Assembly (NCBI GenBank): GCA_022750055.1 | Contig: JAKIWL010000002.1 | Location: 85,042 to 149,041 of the forward strand | Reading direction: 5' to 3' | From: Thermoplasmata archaeon | Lineage (GTDB): Archaea > Thermoplasmatota > Thermoplasmata > Lutacidiplasmatales > UBA184 | Length of the DNA: 64,000 nt | Part shown: one piece after another, positions 41,155-49,597 of the stretch | Layout of the letters: the number at the start of each line of letters is the position of its first letter | Position numbering within the stretch: position 1 is the stretch's first letter | Notes under the pieces: generated by a model | The model's database searches: none | Told to the model about the DNA's origin: nothing | Seen by the model: only the letters and a program-made list of their open reading frames with translations | Position numbers and translations under genes: made by a program

Positions 41155-42711
41155 TCACGGCGCCGCGGGAGGGACGGTCGGCCGTCCCCCGGTCCCGGCT
41201 CGAACCTCTTCGTCCATGGAGCGCCACGCGACCGGAGAGCGTACGGTGGGCCGGTGCAGCACGACCGCCTCCCCGGCACGACGCTCCTTGCCTCGGAGGA
41301 CAGAGAAGACCGCTGCCACCGACAAGAACGCTCCGGATACGGCGAAGGCAGAGCGCATTCCGACGAGGAAGACCTGGTCCAGACCCGCGGGGGTCAATCC
41401 CAATTGCGCGACGAGAGAGGGGCCGAAGGTTCCGCCGAACAGGGCAGCGGCGGTTCCGCTTGGCAAGCGGGCCGTTACCGCGATGAGGGCCACGGCGAAA
41501 CTCAGAGCCATCGATGAATTCCGTAGCGTCATCATCACTCCGGAGGCCACGCCGTACTTGGGCCTCGGCACGCCCGCCATGATGGAGGCGGTGTTCGCCG
41601 GGAAGAACAGACCTCCGCCGACCCCGAGCACCGCCTCCCACGCCCCCACCGTCCACAGGGAGGTCGAGCCGGAGATCGTCGCGAGTCCGAACAGGGCCAA
41701 CGCCTGGACCAGGAGGCCCACGGTGGAGACCACCCGAGCCCCATAGCGGTCGGAAAGTCGTCCTCCGATCGGGCCGACCAGGCCGAGCGTAACGGACAGT
41801 GGGATGAGGAGGTAGGCGGCGGTGATGACGGTCACGCCCCGTATTCCCTGGAAGTAGACCATCAAGAGAAAATTGGTCGCGAACAGGGCGATTCCCTGGA
41901 GGACGGCCGCCAACAACGACGCGCTGAATAGCCAATCCCGAAACAGCGAGAACGGTAGGATGGGGTCCGCGCTCACGGCGGCTTCCCAGTATAGAAAGGC
42001 CGCCAGCGCCGGGGCGGAGAGGAGGAGGGGAGCCCAAGTCACGACAGAAACCCAGCCGTAGAGGATGCCGTCGGTCACCCCGAGAAGGAACAGCGCCAGC
42101 GCCGCGACGAAGAGAGACGCAGCCGCGAAGTCGAACGTCTCCTTAGGATCGGGGGTGACCGATTCCCGCAGTAACAGCGCGGCGAGCGCGATCGCGACGA
42201 CACCGATCGGCACGTTGATGAAGAAGATCCATCGCCACGTCGTGACGGCGAGGATGAGGCCCCCGAGCGCGAACCCTACGATCGAGCCCGTCCCCCAGAC
42301 CACCGAGTTGATCCCGAACGCACGTCCCCGCTCGTTCGGCGGGAAGGCATCGGATAGAATGGCGAAGGAGTTGGCCACGAGCATCGCACCGCCCACTCCT
42401 TGCACACCCCGAAACGCGACGAGTTCGAGTCCATTCTGGGCGAACCCGGACAGGAGGCTTCCCAACACGAATACGACGAAACCGGCATTGTACAGCCGCT
42501 TGCGTCCCTTCATGTCGGAGAGGCGGCCGAGGGAAAGGACGAGGGCGGTGCCCATCAGAATATAGATCATGATGACCCAGACCATCGTCACGAGGTCCGC
42601 GCCCAACTCTCGGGCGATATCCGGGAACGCGATCAGAAGGACGGTGCTGTCGATCGACCCCATCAGGCTCCCGATGGAGACCACGCCCAAGACCCGCCAT
42701 TTGAAATCCAT
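41155..42711 (-). CDS. MFS drug-resistance transporter (DHA2, 14-helix type)
   Basis: 518 residues with about 14 membrane segments. SIDSTVLLIAFPDIARELGA (about 18-37) is the DHA2 helix 1 motif, and GRLSDMKGRKRLYNAG the cytoplasmic loop 2-3 motif. VAFRGVQGVGGAMLV carries the conserved Arg, and NVPIGVVAIALA motif C follows. It exports drugs or metabolites by proton antiport; substrate unknown. The ATG at 42711 begins right before helix 1; an upstream start at 42792 adds an unlikely Arg-rich leader. Confidence 0.88.
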   Translation of the reverse strand: MDFKWRVLGVVSIGSLMGSIDSTVLLIAFPDIARELGADLVTMVWVIMIYILMGTALVLSLGRLSDMKGRKRLYNAGFVVFVLGSLLSGFAQNGLELVAFRGVQGVGGAMLVANSFAILSDAFPPNERGRAFGINSVVWGTGSIVGFALGGLILAVTTWRWIFFINVPIGVVAIALAALLLRESVTPDPKETFDFAAASLFVAALALFLLGVTDGILYGWVSVVTWAPLLLSAPALAAFLYWEAAVSADPILPFSLFRDWLFSASLLAAVLQGIALFATNFLLMVYFQGIRGVTVITAAYLLIPLSVTLGLVGPIGGRLSDRYGARVVSTVGLLVQALALFGLATISGSTSLWTVGAWEAVLGVGGGLFFPANTASIMAGVPRPKYGVASGVMMTLRNSSMALSFAVALIAVTARLPSGTAAALFGGTFGPSLVAQLGLTPAGLDQVFLVGMRSAFAVSGAFLSVAAVFSVLRGKERRAGEAVVLHRPTVRSPVAWRSMDEEVRAGTGGRPTVPPAAP

Positions 42712-43042
42712 ACGGAACGGGCATCGAGCCGCGGACGAACGATAACCGTTGCGAGACCGACTCAGATCCGTCCCTCGAATGCGTTCATCCACGGGGGTGG
42801 CGTGCTAGGGGAGCACACTCAACGAGCGGCGCCGTGGGTGGATCGCCCGCCTCGATTCCGAGGAGGGCGCCCCCCGATCCCCGTCTACCGGGCCGAATTC
42901 CGACCGGGCCGAACCGGGGCAGACGTGGGGAGTCGGCGGGTCCGTGACGCAGGACGGAGACCCCCTGCGGGTTCGACCTGGGTCCTCGGGGAGTTTCCAC
43001 TTCGGCGGGGCGGAGGGGGCAGAGCGGGCGCCCCGGACGAGA
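42712..43042. other. Intergenic region between the MFS gene and pilin promoter
   Basis: No convincing gene on either strand. Open frames here are Pro/Arg/Gly-rich with no motif and no start signal. No tRNA or repeat was recognised. Confidence 0.5.
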
Positions 43043-43069
43043 ATGCGCATTCATGCATGTCGAAGTGAA
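43043..43069 (+). repeat. Pilin upstream element, copy 1
   Basis: ATGCGCATTCATGCATGTCG and seven following bases match 43948-43974 at 23 of 27 positions. It starts 58 bp before the TATA box. Probable binding site of a shared activator or repressor. Confidence 0.65.
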
Positions 43070-43100
43070 ATTCGACTAAAGTCGAAGTTTCCATGGGAAC

Positions 43101-43110
43101 GTTGAAATAG
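43101..43110 (+). promoter_or_regulatory. BRE/TATA of pilin 1
   Basis: GTTGAAATAG is at the same position relative to the upstream element and the start codon as GTTGAAATA of pilin 2. It gives a leader of roughly 35 nt. Confidence 0.55.
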
Positions 43111-43136
43111 TGGGGGTATCACGTTGCGTTCTTTGC

Positions 43137-43150
43137 GGGGGCAAACCCCC
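43137..43150 (+). promoter_or_regulatory. 5'-leader GGGGG/CCCCC hairpin of pilin 1
   Basis: GGGGG-CAAA-CCCCC followed by AAGGTAGAATCG and the ATG. Pilin 2 has the equivalent hairpin GGGG-(5)-CCCC in the same place, so the structure is conserved while its sequence is not. Confidence 0.55.
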
Positions 43151-43163
43151 AAGGTAGAATCGA

Positions 43164-43733
43164 ATGAAGACGGGAATGCGGAGACAAGGACGCTGGAGAA
43201 AGTCGGGGAAGCGCGGGGTTTCTCCGATTATCGCGACGATCTTGCTGGTGGCCATCACGGTGGTGCTCGCGGCGGTATTGTACGTGCTGATCTCGGGACT
43301 GACGAGGGGGCCCGGCAACACGCCGATCGGCAGCGCTTTCGCGGTGTCCAGTGCCACGGACGGGGTATGCAGCGTCGGCTTCTGCTACACGTTCACGATC
43401 CAGACGGCGAGCTCGGGTGTCTCGGCGAACAGCTTGAAGTTCCAGGTGCAGAGCTCCGGGGGCGTCATCACGGCGTTCACCAACGTTCGCTTGATCGACG
43501 TCAGCAACTGCGCGGTCGGAGCCTACACGACCCTGTGGACCGCGGGAGCCCCGGCGACCCCAACGGGTGGACCGGCGAGCTGCGCGGGCGGAACGCCCGG
43601 CCTGACCAGCCAGGTCTCGAGCGGAGACCAACTGATCCTGGCGAGCACCACGTCGTTCAACGCCGCGGGGTACGTCTTCGTCGTCATCGGAACGGGCTCG
43701 TACTCGGGCACGATCCAAGCGGCGATCCCGTAG
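43164..43733 (+). CDS. Archaeal type IV pilin 1 (class III signal peptide)
   Basis: 189 residues. Basic N-terminus RRQGRWRKSGKRG then VSPIIATILLVAITVVLAAV: the prepilin peptidase cuts just before the hydrophobic helix, which forms the filament core. The next 35 residues (LISGLTRGPGNTPIGSAF) are nearly identical to pilin 2. The head domain is Ser/Thr/Gly-rich with Cys in CSVGFC and a second pair that may form disulfides. It ends GSYSGTIQAAIP. It is membrane-anchored before assembly into a surface filament. The processing enzyme could be the prepilin peptidase at 49814. Confidence 0.88.
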   Translation: MKTGMRRQGRWRKSGKRGVSPIIATILLVAITVVLAAVLYVLISGLTRGPGNTPIGSAFAVSSATDGVCSVGFCYTFTIQTASSGVSANSLKFQVQSSGGVITAFTNVRLIDVSNCAVGAYTTLWTAGAPATPTGGPASCAGGTPGLTSQVSSGDQLILASTTSFNAAGYVFVVIGTGSYSGTIQAAIP

Positions 43734-43757
43734 GGCGAACCCAGGGCCTTGCATCGT

Positions 43758-43766
43758 CAACCTTTT
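43758..43766 (+). terminator. T-rich terminator after pilin 1
   Basis: CAACCTTTTCCT follows the stop by about 25 bp, and a similar CCAACCTTTTCCTTT lies about 50 bp after pilin 2. Archaeal polymerase stops at such T-runs. A further TTCTTTT occurs near 43782. The rest of 43734-43947 shows no gene. Confidence 0.5.
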
Positions 43767-43947
43767 CCTGGCCCACCCGACTTCTTTTGGATCGGCTTGC
43801 TTGAGAAGCCCTGAGCGAGCTACGCAATGGCTCGCCCTACCGGCTCGGCGCGGCGTGTCGGTGGAGCGCTGCGGAGCCTCCCAGACGGGGCGCCCACGCC
43901 GAGGACCGCTCCGGTCGGTGGCGCGAGCGTCGTTCCTCCGGAATCAG

Positions 43948-43974
43948 ATGCGCATCAATGCGTGTCGATGTGAA
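43948..43974 (+). repeat. Pilin upstream element, copy 2
   Basis: 27-bp match to 43043-43069 (23 of 27), starting 59 bp before the pilin 2 TATA box. Confidence 0.65.
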
Positions 43975-44006
43975 GGACGTTGATTGTCGTCTTGGCTATC
44001 CAAGAG

Positions 44007-44015
44007 TTGAAATAC
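44007..44015 (+). promoter_or_regulatory. BRE/TATA of pilin 2
   Basis: GTTGAAATA, 60 bp before the ATG, as in pilin 1 (63 bp). Confidence 0.55.
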
Positions 44016-44041
44016 CCCTAGTCAGCGTTTGCGTCCCTAGT

Positions 44042-44054
44042 GGGGCGAGACCCC
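44042..44054 (+). promoter_or_regulatory. 5'-leader GGGG/CCCC hairpin of pilin 2
   Basis: GGGG-CGAGA-CCCC, extended by a flanking T-A pair, then AGGAAAGACCG and the ATG. Counterpart of the pilin 1 hairpin; it may affect translation or stability. Confidence 0.5.
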
Positions 44055-44066
44055 AGGAAAGACCGA

Positions 44067-44678
44067 ATGAAGAATGGTATCGGGAACAGCGTCCGGTGGA
44101 GAAAGCAGGGAAAGCGTGGAGTATCGCCGATCATCGCTACGATCTTGCTCGTCGCGATCACGGTCGTACTCGCGGCGGTCCTGTACGTGCTCATCTCCGG
44201 ATTGACGAGAGGGCCAGGAAACACGCCGATCGGAAGCGCGTTCGCGTCGGGCACCGGCCAAGCTGGGACGAGCTACGTCCAGTCGGCGGTGACCTACTAC
44301 CCTGTGACGTTCTCCGTTCAGTCGGCGAGCTCCGGGGTCACGGCGAACAGCCTCAAGTTCCAGCTGCAGAACTCCGGCTCGACCATCCAGACGTACTCGT
44401 TCGTAGCCCTGATTGACGTGTCGGGGTGCTGGGTCGGGACGTTCACTGCCGCGGCTGGCTGGACGACAGGGCTCACGATCGGGGCAGCGGGCACGGCCGG
44501 CGTACCGGCGGGCGCCGTTGCTTGCGCAGGCGGGACTCCCGGCCTGACCACTCAGATCTCGAGCGGGGATCAACTGGACATGGTCGTGCCGACAACGTCG
44601 CCCAACGGGGCGGGCTTCTCGATGGTGATCATCGGCACAGGCTCGTACTCGGGCACGATCAACGCGGCGATCCCATAG
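44067..44678 (+). CDS. Archaeal type IV pilin 2 (class III signal peptide)
   Basis: 203 residues and a close paralogue of pilin 1: VRWRKQGKRG then VSPIIATILLVAITVVLAAV, and LISGLTRGPGNTPIGSAF. The head diverges but keeps SASSGVTANSLKFQLQNSGS, ACAGGTPGLTTQISSGDQL and GSYSGTINAAIP. The ATG at 44067 corresponds to the pilin 1 start; an in-frame ATG at 44040 lies before the leader hairpin and is rejected. The two genes probably arose by tandem duplication including the promoter and were kept as major/minor or alternate pilins. Confidence 0.88.
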   Translation: MKNGIGNSVRWRKQGKRGVSPIIATILLVAITVVLAAVLYVLISGLTRGPGNTPIGSAFASGTGQAGTSYVQSAVTYYPVTFSVQSASSGVTANSLKFQLQNSGSTIQTYSFVALIDVSGCWVGTFTAAAGWTTGLTIGAAGTAGVPAGAVACAGGTPGLTTQISSGDQLDMVVPTTSPNGAGFSMVIIGTGSYSGTINAAIP

Positions 44679-44728
44679 GTCCCCGAACGCCTCGGCCGAC
44701 CCTCCCGTTCGATCGGGACGGGTCGGCT

Positions 44729-44737
44729 CCAACCTTT
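44729..44737 (+). terminator. T-rich terminator after pilin 2
   Basis: CCAACCTTTTCCTTT follows the stop by about 50 bp and shares ACCTTTTCC with the stretch after pilin 1. Nothing else is seen in 44738-44908. Confidence 0.5.
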
Positions 44738-44908
44738 TCCTTTGCCCTAGGTTTCTCCCATGCGTCTCCTTGGAGGGGAAGAAGAGCTCCGGTCCCGGAA
44801 GACGGGCCGACCAAGCATCCCGACCGGTTCGTTCGAGGACGAGGAACCCAGGGAGGTTCGAGCGATCGCCGCACCCACGATGGGTCGAGACGGACGGGCC
44901 TCCCCGCT

Positions 44909-46273
44909 CTAGAGGTCGTCGTCGGGGGGCCGGTGGCGATGTCGGGGACGGTCCCGGGACCGGCCGACGCGAGGGCGGGGGCGACCGCCCCGGTGGGCGA
45001 CGTGTGTGTCGTGGCCTCGCTCCCGGCGGCCCTCGGGCCTCGGGCGACCCGAGGACCGGGGGCGATGTCCCGCCTCCTCCTCGTCGTCGTCGTCGAGGTC
45101 ATCTTCCCGGGAACGCCGCCAGGGGACTAACGAGTGCCACCGACGCCCGGGGCGCGAGCCCTCCTCGTCGTCGTCCTCCCGCTCGTCCTCCTTTCGACGA
45201 TCGTCTTCGATCCCTTCGGCTCGCAAGGCATAGTGGATTCCCATCGCCGCGAGCAGAGTCCCGATCACCGTGATCGCAAGCCATTCCCACGATTGGGTCG
45301 GGACCATCCCGGCGTCCCCGGACAGGAGCAGCTTGAGGGAGCCGAACCATGGGATCATGCCGCGAGCAACCCCTACGACCCAATCGGATTGGACGAGGAG
45401 GCTCAAGGTTGGCTGGTCGGGCGCCCCCCGAGGGGGTGTCCCGGCCGCTAGATTGTTGTCCCCCATGGTCAGAAAACCCGAATGCGCGCCGACGACCCCG
45501 TTGGAGAGGGTGACATTCACCTCGGCTCCCATCCAGCCCACGTCGAGCAAGGAGATGGGTCCCGTGATCCCCAGGGTTCCGCACCCAGAAAGGTGGGCGG
45601 AGACTCGGTAGACTGCGTCCGACTGGGACCCGCAAGGAAGCCCCTGGAGTTCCGGTATCGAGTACGTGCGGTTACCGGCGTTGTATTCGATGTATGCGAG
45701 CGCCCGGTGTATGATGGGGGCGTCGTTCGCGTTGCCGTTCGCATGATAGAGGATGACGTCCCCGTACTCTCCATACGTCCGGTACCCCGACTCCAAACCG
45801 GCAAAGTAGGTGGTGACCTGGGAGGCGTTCAGGCGCTGCGCGAGCACCAGGTCGCCGGTGTTGATCAACCCCACCTGGTCGGTGAGGCCGTGCTGCATGC
45901 TATCGGACTCGATCACGTAGGCCGGGGGCCAGTTCGACGTATAGGCATACAACGAGACGAGGATCAGGACCACGATGGCGAGCGCGACCAGGGGTTCGAA
46001 CCAGACCGTATCGCTAGCCCGGAAGAACACGGGTCGCCGGACCCGGTGAAAGAGACCCCGCGGAGCCGGCTCTTCATCCTCCTCCGATTCCGACGAGTCA
46101 TCTCCTGTCGACCGGTGTGGAGACTCCGGGGCGGACCGCCAGGGCCGAACGGGACGGGACCGACCTCGCGTGCCGCGGTGCGTCCGCGGCGGGCCGGAGG
46201 GTTCCTCATCGACCTCCTGCGGGTCGTCCGGACCCTCGTCGGGCTCGTCGTCCTCCAGCGAACGACGCCGCAT
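44909..46273 (-). CDS. Archaeal signal peptidase I (Sec11-like) with long charged tails
   Basis: 454 residues, more than twice the usual core. The N-terminal about 100 residues are acidic/Pro-rich (LEDDEPDEGPDDPQEVDEE). One membrane helix follows (PLVALAIVVLILVSLYAY, about 120-137). Then come the catalytic Ser in YVIESDSMQHGL, the His in APIIHRALAYIEY that replaces the bacterial Lys, and the Asp in FLTMGDNNLAAG. After a second helix (EWLAITVIGTLLAAMGIHYA) comes an Asp/Glu- and Arg-rich tail of about 90 residues. It removes Sec signal peptides outside the membrane. It lies 26 bp after the GDT1-like gene. Confidence 0.85.
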   Translation of the reverse strand: MRRRSLEDDEPDEGPDDPQEVDEEPSGPPRTHRGTRGRSRPVRPWRSAPESPHRSTGDDSSESEEDEEPAPRGLFHRVRRPVFFRASDTVWFEPLVALAIVVLILVSLYAYTSNWPPAYVIESDSMQHGLTDQVGLINTGDLVLAQRLNASQVTTYFAGLESGYRTYGEYGDVILYHANGNANDAPIIHRALAYIEYNAGNRTYSIPELQGLPCGSQSDAVYRVSAHLSGCGTLGITGPISLLDVGWMGAEVNVTLSNGVVGAHSGFLTMGDNNLAAGTPPRGAPDQPTLSLLVQSDWVVGVARGMIPWFGSLKLLLSGDAGMVPTQSWEWLAITVIGTLLAAMGIHYALRAEGIEDDRRKEDEREDDDEEGSRPGRRWHSLVPWRRSREDDLDDDDEEEAGHRPRSSGRPRPEGRRERGHDTHVAHRGGRPRPRVGRSRDRPRHRHRPPDDDL

Positions 46274-46299
46274 GTCCAACGGCTCGCCGCCGACGGCGC

Positions 46300-47016
46300 T
46301 TAACCGTTGGCCTCGACCCGAACCGGCGGGCGCAGGAGCACTTCCACGAGGCCCCGGACGACGAGCACGGCCGCGACGAAAATGACGAGGAGGAAGAGGT
46401 CCGATCCCGGCCATTTGACCGACTCTGCCTCGCCTCCCCAGAACACGGCGAAGGTGAACACCATCGAGGTCGCTCCGAGCTTCAGGGTCGGGACCTTGAT
46501 CCGGCGGATCTGCTGGTGGACGGCGATGGCCGCCCCGACCAACGTGACCCCCCCGGCCACGGCGCCGAATACCGCCGAGGGGCCATAACCGGCCGCGGCC
46601 AGGGCCAGGAGTACGATGACCGTCTCGGTCGCCTCCACCGCCCCGACGACGAAGCCGCCTCCAAATTGGAGGACGCGACCCCCGGAGGTCGAGTCGCCGC
46701 CTGCGGGAGGTGGGTGAGGATTCGCGCGATGCCGACGATAGGATCGCAGTGTGCTGCGGAAGAGGAATACGCCGAAGCCGAACAGGACGACGGCCGCCCC
46801 TCCTAGGAGCTCCGACCTCGGTAGGGCGATCAGGAGGGCGCTGAATCCGATCGCCACCGTTCCGACGACCGTGGTACCGGCCGCGGCCCCCGCGGCTCCG
46901 TGACCGACGGATTGCCGGTCCGCTCCCAGAGCGAACACCACGGCGACGACCTCCGTCATCTCCACGATGGTGATGACGAAGGCGACGAGAAGCGCAGGGA
47001 GGTAGAGGACGAGCAC
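46300..47016 (-). CDS. GDT1/TMEM165-like membrane protein (COG4280 type)
   Basis: 238 residues with six or seven membrane helices in two similar halves. Each half starts with an acidic helix motif: TIVEMTEVVAVVFALGA (about residue 18) and GAVEATETVIVLLALAA (about 127). Paired ExxE-type helices are characteristic of the GDT1 cation exchanger fold, which moves Mn, Ca or related ions. The canonical ExGDK motif is absent, so the substrate is uncertain. GTG start, divergent from the cyclase gene, and likely in one operon with the signal peptidase. Confidence 0.6.
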   Translation of the reverse strand: MLVLYLPALLVAFVITIVEMTEVVAVVFALGADRQSVGHGAAGAAAGTTVVGTVAIGFSALLIALPRSELLGGAAVVLFGFGVFLFRSTLRSYRRHRANPHPPPAGGDSTSGGRVLQFGGGFVVGAVEATETVIVLLALAAAGYGPSAVFGAVAGGVTLVGAAIAVHQQIRRIKVPTLKLGATSMVFTFAVFWGGEAESVKWPGSDLFLLVIFVAAVLVVRGLVEVLLRPPVRVEANG

Positions 47017-47100
47017 GTCGACCGGACCGCCAGAGAGTCTTTACGGATGCCGGTCCCATCGCCCGGGGCGATCCCTTCTGGACCGCAGAGCTCGAGGACC

Positions 47101-47730
47101 ATGGTCACCGTCGACATCTCCATGCCCATTCGCCCGTCGATGCCCACCTTTCCCGGAGACCCTCCGACGGCGATCGATACCCTCCGTTCGATCGCCCGGG
47201 GGGATCCGTACAACCTTTCGGTGCTGTCGATCGGCACCCATTCCGGAACCCATGTCGACCCTCCGAGCCATTTCCTCGCCGGGGGAGTATCGATCGATCA
47301 GCTCGATCTCGGCCTCTTGAACGGGCCGTGCCGGGTCGTCTCGGTACCCGAGGGGCGTTCCTCCGTGTTCCCCTCGGACCTCGAAGGGATCCCCCCAGGG
47401 ACCGAGCGACTGCTGTTCCGTACCGCGAACTCCCAACGCTGGGAACGCGGGGAGGGATACTTTTCCGATTTCGTGGACCTCTCGCCCGCCGCGGCGGCGG
47501 AGGTCCTGCGTCGGGGAGTCCGCCTCGTCGGGATCGACGCTCTTTCCATCGAGGCCGACCCAACGGTCACGTTCCCCGTCCACCGGGCCCTGCTCTCCCA
47601 GGCGGTCGTGATCCTGGAAGGGCTGGTCATGGCCAACGTACGAGGCGTGGACCACTCGCTTCGATGCCTACCGCTTCGGATCCCCGGTGGGGACGGCGGC
47701 CCCTGTCGCGCGATCCTCGATTCAACGTGA
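47101..47730 (+). CDS. Cyclase-family metal hydrolase (kynurenine formamidase-like)
   Basis: 209 residues. Starts with VDISMPIRPSMPTFPGDP. GTHSGTHVDPPSHFLAGG (about 45-62) contains the HxGTHxDxPxH metal-binding motif. RLVGIDALSIEADPTV and LRCLPLRIPGGDGGPCRAIL close the fold. Relatives hydrolyse N-formylkynurenine, isatin or similar amides. The actual substrate is unknown; a tryptophan-catabolic neighbour is not present. The ATG at 47101 begins the family homology; a long upstream frame is a shadow of the divergent gene. Confidence 0.85.
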   Translation: MVTVDISMPIRPSMPTFPGDPPTAIDTLRSIARGDPYNLSVLSIGTHSGTHVDPPSHFLAGGVSIDQLDLGLLNGPCRVVSVPEGRSSVFPSDLEGIPPGTERLLFRTANSQRWERGEGYFSDFVDLSPAAAAEVLRRGVRLVGIDALSIEADPTVTFPVHRALLSQAVVILEGLVMANVRGVDHSLRCLPLRIPGGDGGPCRAILDST

Positions 47731-47766
47731 CCCCGGGGATCGCGGCCCCGGTTCGACGCGCGGCGC

Positions 47767-47949
47767 TCAGTCGCGCTCGTTCGGAGGAAGCAAGTTCGGG
47801 ATCCCGTCCTCGATCGGGTAGTCCTCCCGGCACGCGTCGCATCGGAGCGAGCCCTGTTCGATCTCCTCCCCGACCCGGCGTTGCACGGAAAGGGTGAGGG
47901 TCCCCCGACACACCGGGCAGCACAGGATCTCCATCAGCTCGGGCTTCAC
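47767..47949 (-). CDS. Trm112-like zinc protein
   Basis: 60 residues: ILCCPVCRGTLTL and LRCDACREDYPIEDGIPNLLP, the full pattern of the Trm112/YcaR family. Trm112 proteins activate tRNA, rRNA and release-factor methyltransferases. The GTG overlaps the aIF2 gamma stop (GTGA), so it is the third gene of an S6e-aIF2 gamma-Trm112 translation operon. The partner methyltransferase is not in this cluster. Confidence 0.85.
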   Translation of the reverse strand: MKPELMEILCCPVCRGTLTLSVQRRVGEEIEQGSLRCDACREDYPIEDGIPNLLPPNERD

Positions 47950-49178
47950 TTCCCGCTCCCCTCGACCAGCCCGTAGCCGATCAGCCTCCAGGCCGTCAGC
48001 TTTCGGGAGATCGCGACCCGGCTCCCTGGGAAAACGGTGACCGGACGGCTGAGGGTCAGCTCGACCTCGTCCCCCCGGGCGCTCGTCACCTTGCCGGCGG
48101 CCACGGTCGTCCCGATCGTCACCGCGAGCATCTCGCTCGTCCGGATCTTCTCGACCTTGGTCTCCCGTTGGGCGCCCAGGACACGGTCGAGCAGTGTCGC
48201 CTTGATCCGGATCTTTTGGCTGACCGGGGGGAGCGTGCCCGGTGTGCCGACGAGCCGACCGGTGAGTCCATCGGCCTTGGTCAGGGCGGGGTCGAGGGTG
48301 GTCCCGACCGCCGCGAGTCCGCCGGGCTGCAGCTCGGTGATCTCCTGCCCACCGGAGATCAGCGCTGCGACCCGTGTCTGCAACGCCTCGGCTCGCCCAT
48401 CCGATAGGCCGGCATACCCGGGGCGGATCTCGATCTCGTCGCCGACCCGCAATTTCCCCTGCACCAACGATCCGCCGAGGACCCCGCCCTTCAACTTCGA
48501 AGCTCGGATCCCGGGTCGATTCACGTCAAAGGACCGCGCCACGTAGAGGAGGGGCGGTTTCGTCGAGTCCCGCGTCGGGGTGGGGATCGTGTCCTGGATC
48601 GTCTCGATCAGCGCGTCGATGTTGACCTTGTGGTTGGCGGATACCGGTACAATCGGGGCCGACGCGATCGGCGATCCCTTCAGGAATTCCACGATCTGGC
48701 GGTAGTTCTCCTCCGCCTTCTCCGGGCTGACGAGGTCGATCTTGTTCTGGACGACGACGACCTTGCGAACCCCGATGATGTCGAGCGCGTACAGGTGCTC
48801 CTGGGTCTGGGGCTGGGGCACCTTCTCATTGCCGGCAACCAGGAGCAGCGCTCCGTCCATGATGGCGGCCCCCGACAGCATGGTCGCCATCAGGGTCTCG
48901 TGACCCGGGGCGTCCACGAACGAGACGGCCCGAAGGAACTTCGCCTCCCGATCGTCCGGGCAGGTGGCCTCGGTGCGAAAACAATCCGGCTCGGGTAGGC
49001 CGGGGCAGCGATAGAACGCGGCGTCCGCATACCCGAGCTTGATCGAGATGCCTCGACGGAGCTCCTCGGAATGACGGTCGGTCCACTCGCCCGTGAGCGC
49101 TTGGGTGAGGGTTGTCTTGCCGTGGTCGACGTGTCCGACCAGCCCGATGTTAACCTCGGGCTGACGAGGGACCTTCAT
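47946..49178 (-). CDS. eif2g: Translation initiation factor 2 gamma subunit (aIF2 gamma)
   Basis: 410 residues. G1 GLVGHVDHGKTTL, switch 1 RGISIKLGYADA, zinc knuckle with Cys in CPGLPEPDCF and a third in ATC, G3 VDAPGH, G4 NKIDLVSPEKA, then EF-Tu-like beta barrels (GVLGGSLVQGKLRVGDEIEI). It binds Met-tRNAi and GTP with the alpha and beta subunits encoded elsewhere. Start overlaps the S6e stop (ATGA). Confidence 0.96.
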   Translation of the reverse strand: MKVPRQPEVNIGLVGHVDHGKTTLTQALTGEWTDRHSEELRRGISIKLGYADAAFYRCPGLPEPDCFRTEATCPDDREAKFLRAVSFVDAPGHETLMATMLSGAAIMDGALLLVAGNEKVPQPQTQEHLYALDIIGVRKVVVVQNKIDLVSPEKAEENYRQIVEFLKGSPIASAPIVPVSANHKVNIDALIETIQDTIPTPTRDSTKPPLLYVARSFDVNRPGIRASKLKGGVLGGSLVQGKLRVGDEIEIRPGYAGLSDGRAEALQTRVAALISGGQEITELQPGGLAAVGTTLDPALTKADGLTGRLVGTPGTLPPVSQKIRIKATLLDRVLGAQRETKVEKIRTSEMLAVTIGTTVAAGKVTSARGDEVELTLSRPVTVFPGSRVAISRKLTAWRLIGYGLVEGSGK

Positions 49179-49552
49179 GTCGGGGCAGCGGGCTCCGCCA
49201 GGGGTTTTTGCCCCCTCTTTTCCACCACCAGATTGATCTGGACGGTCTCCTCGCTGACCGCGCTCCCTCGAAAGGTGCGTCGCTTTCGCATCCCGCGTCG
49301 AGGAGCGTGGAACCCGAATCCTTCCCCCACAAAGACGCGAACCTGGCGCGCGCCGGGGATTTCCGGCCGCAACGGAAACCCGCTCTTGTCGGTCCCACCG
49401 GAGATCCGGAACGTGTAGCCGGTGAGGCCAACGAGCTCGCCTCCGATCGTCTCGCCGATCCGCTTGCCGAGGAACCCAGCGGACTGTGGGTCGCCGACCG
49501 TCCGAGCGTACGACGTGGCCGCGTCGGCGATGACGAGCTTGAACTCAACCAT
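49175..49552 (-). CDS. rps6e: 30S ribosomal protein S6e
   Basis: 125 residues: FKLVIADAATSYARTV, LGKRIGETIGGELVGLTGYTF, RISGGTDKSGFPLRPEI and RGMRKRRTFRGSAVSEETVQIN are family signatures; the length is the short archaeal form. GTTTAAATAGC at 49587-49597 is the TATA box for the S6e-aIF2 gamma-Trm112 operon, about 38 bp before the ATG. Confidence 0.95.
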   Translation of the reverse strand: MVEFKLVIADAATSYARTVGDPQSAGFLGKRIGETIGGELVGLTGYTFRISGGTDKSGFPLRPEIPGARQVRVFVGEGFGFHAPRRGMRKRRTFRGSAVSEETVQINLVVEKRGQKPLAEPAAPT

Positions 49553-49586
49553 GAAGGGCTGACCAGCCGCGCGCCAGTTTGAGTTC

Positions 49587-49597
49587 GTTTAAATAGC
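49587..49597 (-). promoter_or_regulatory. TATA box of the S6e operon
   Basis: GCTATTTAAAC on the minus strand, centred about 40 bp before the S6e ATG, giving a short leader. The 49598-49813 spacer shows no other gene. Confidence 0.55.

Noticed and set aside
42785-43054. 89-aa minus-strand frame before the pilins
   Set aside because: Pro/Arg/Gly-rich, three overlapping frames look equally poor, and no promoter or motif is present.
46274-47059. N-terminal extension of the signal peptidase frame up to 47059
   Set aside because: It is Arg/Gly-rich and runs out of frame across the GDT1-like gene; the ATG at 46273 gives a normal order of elements.
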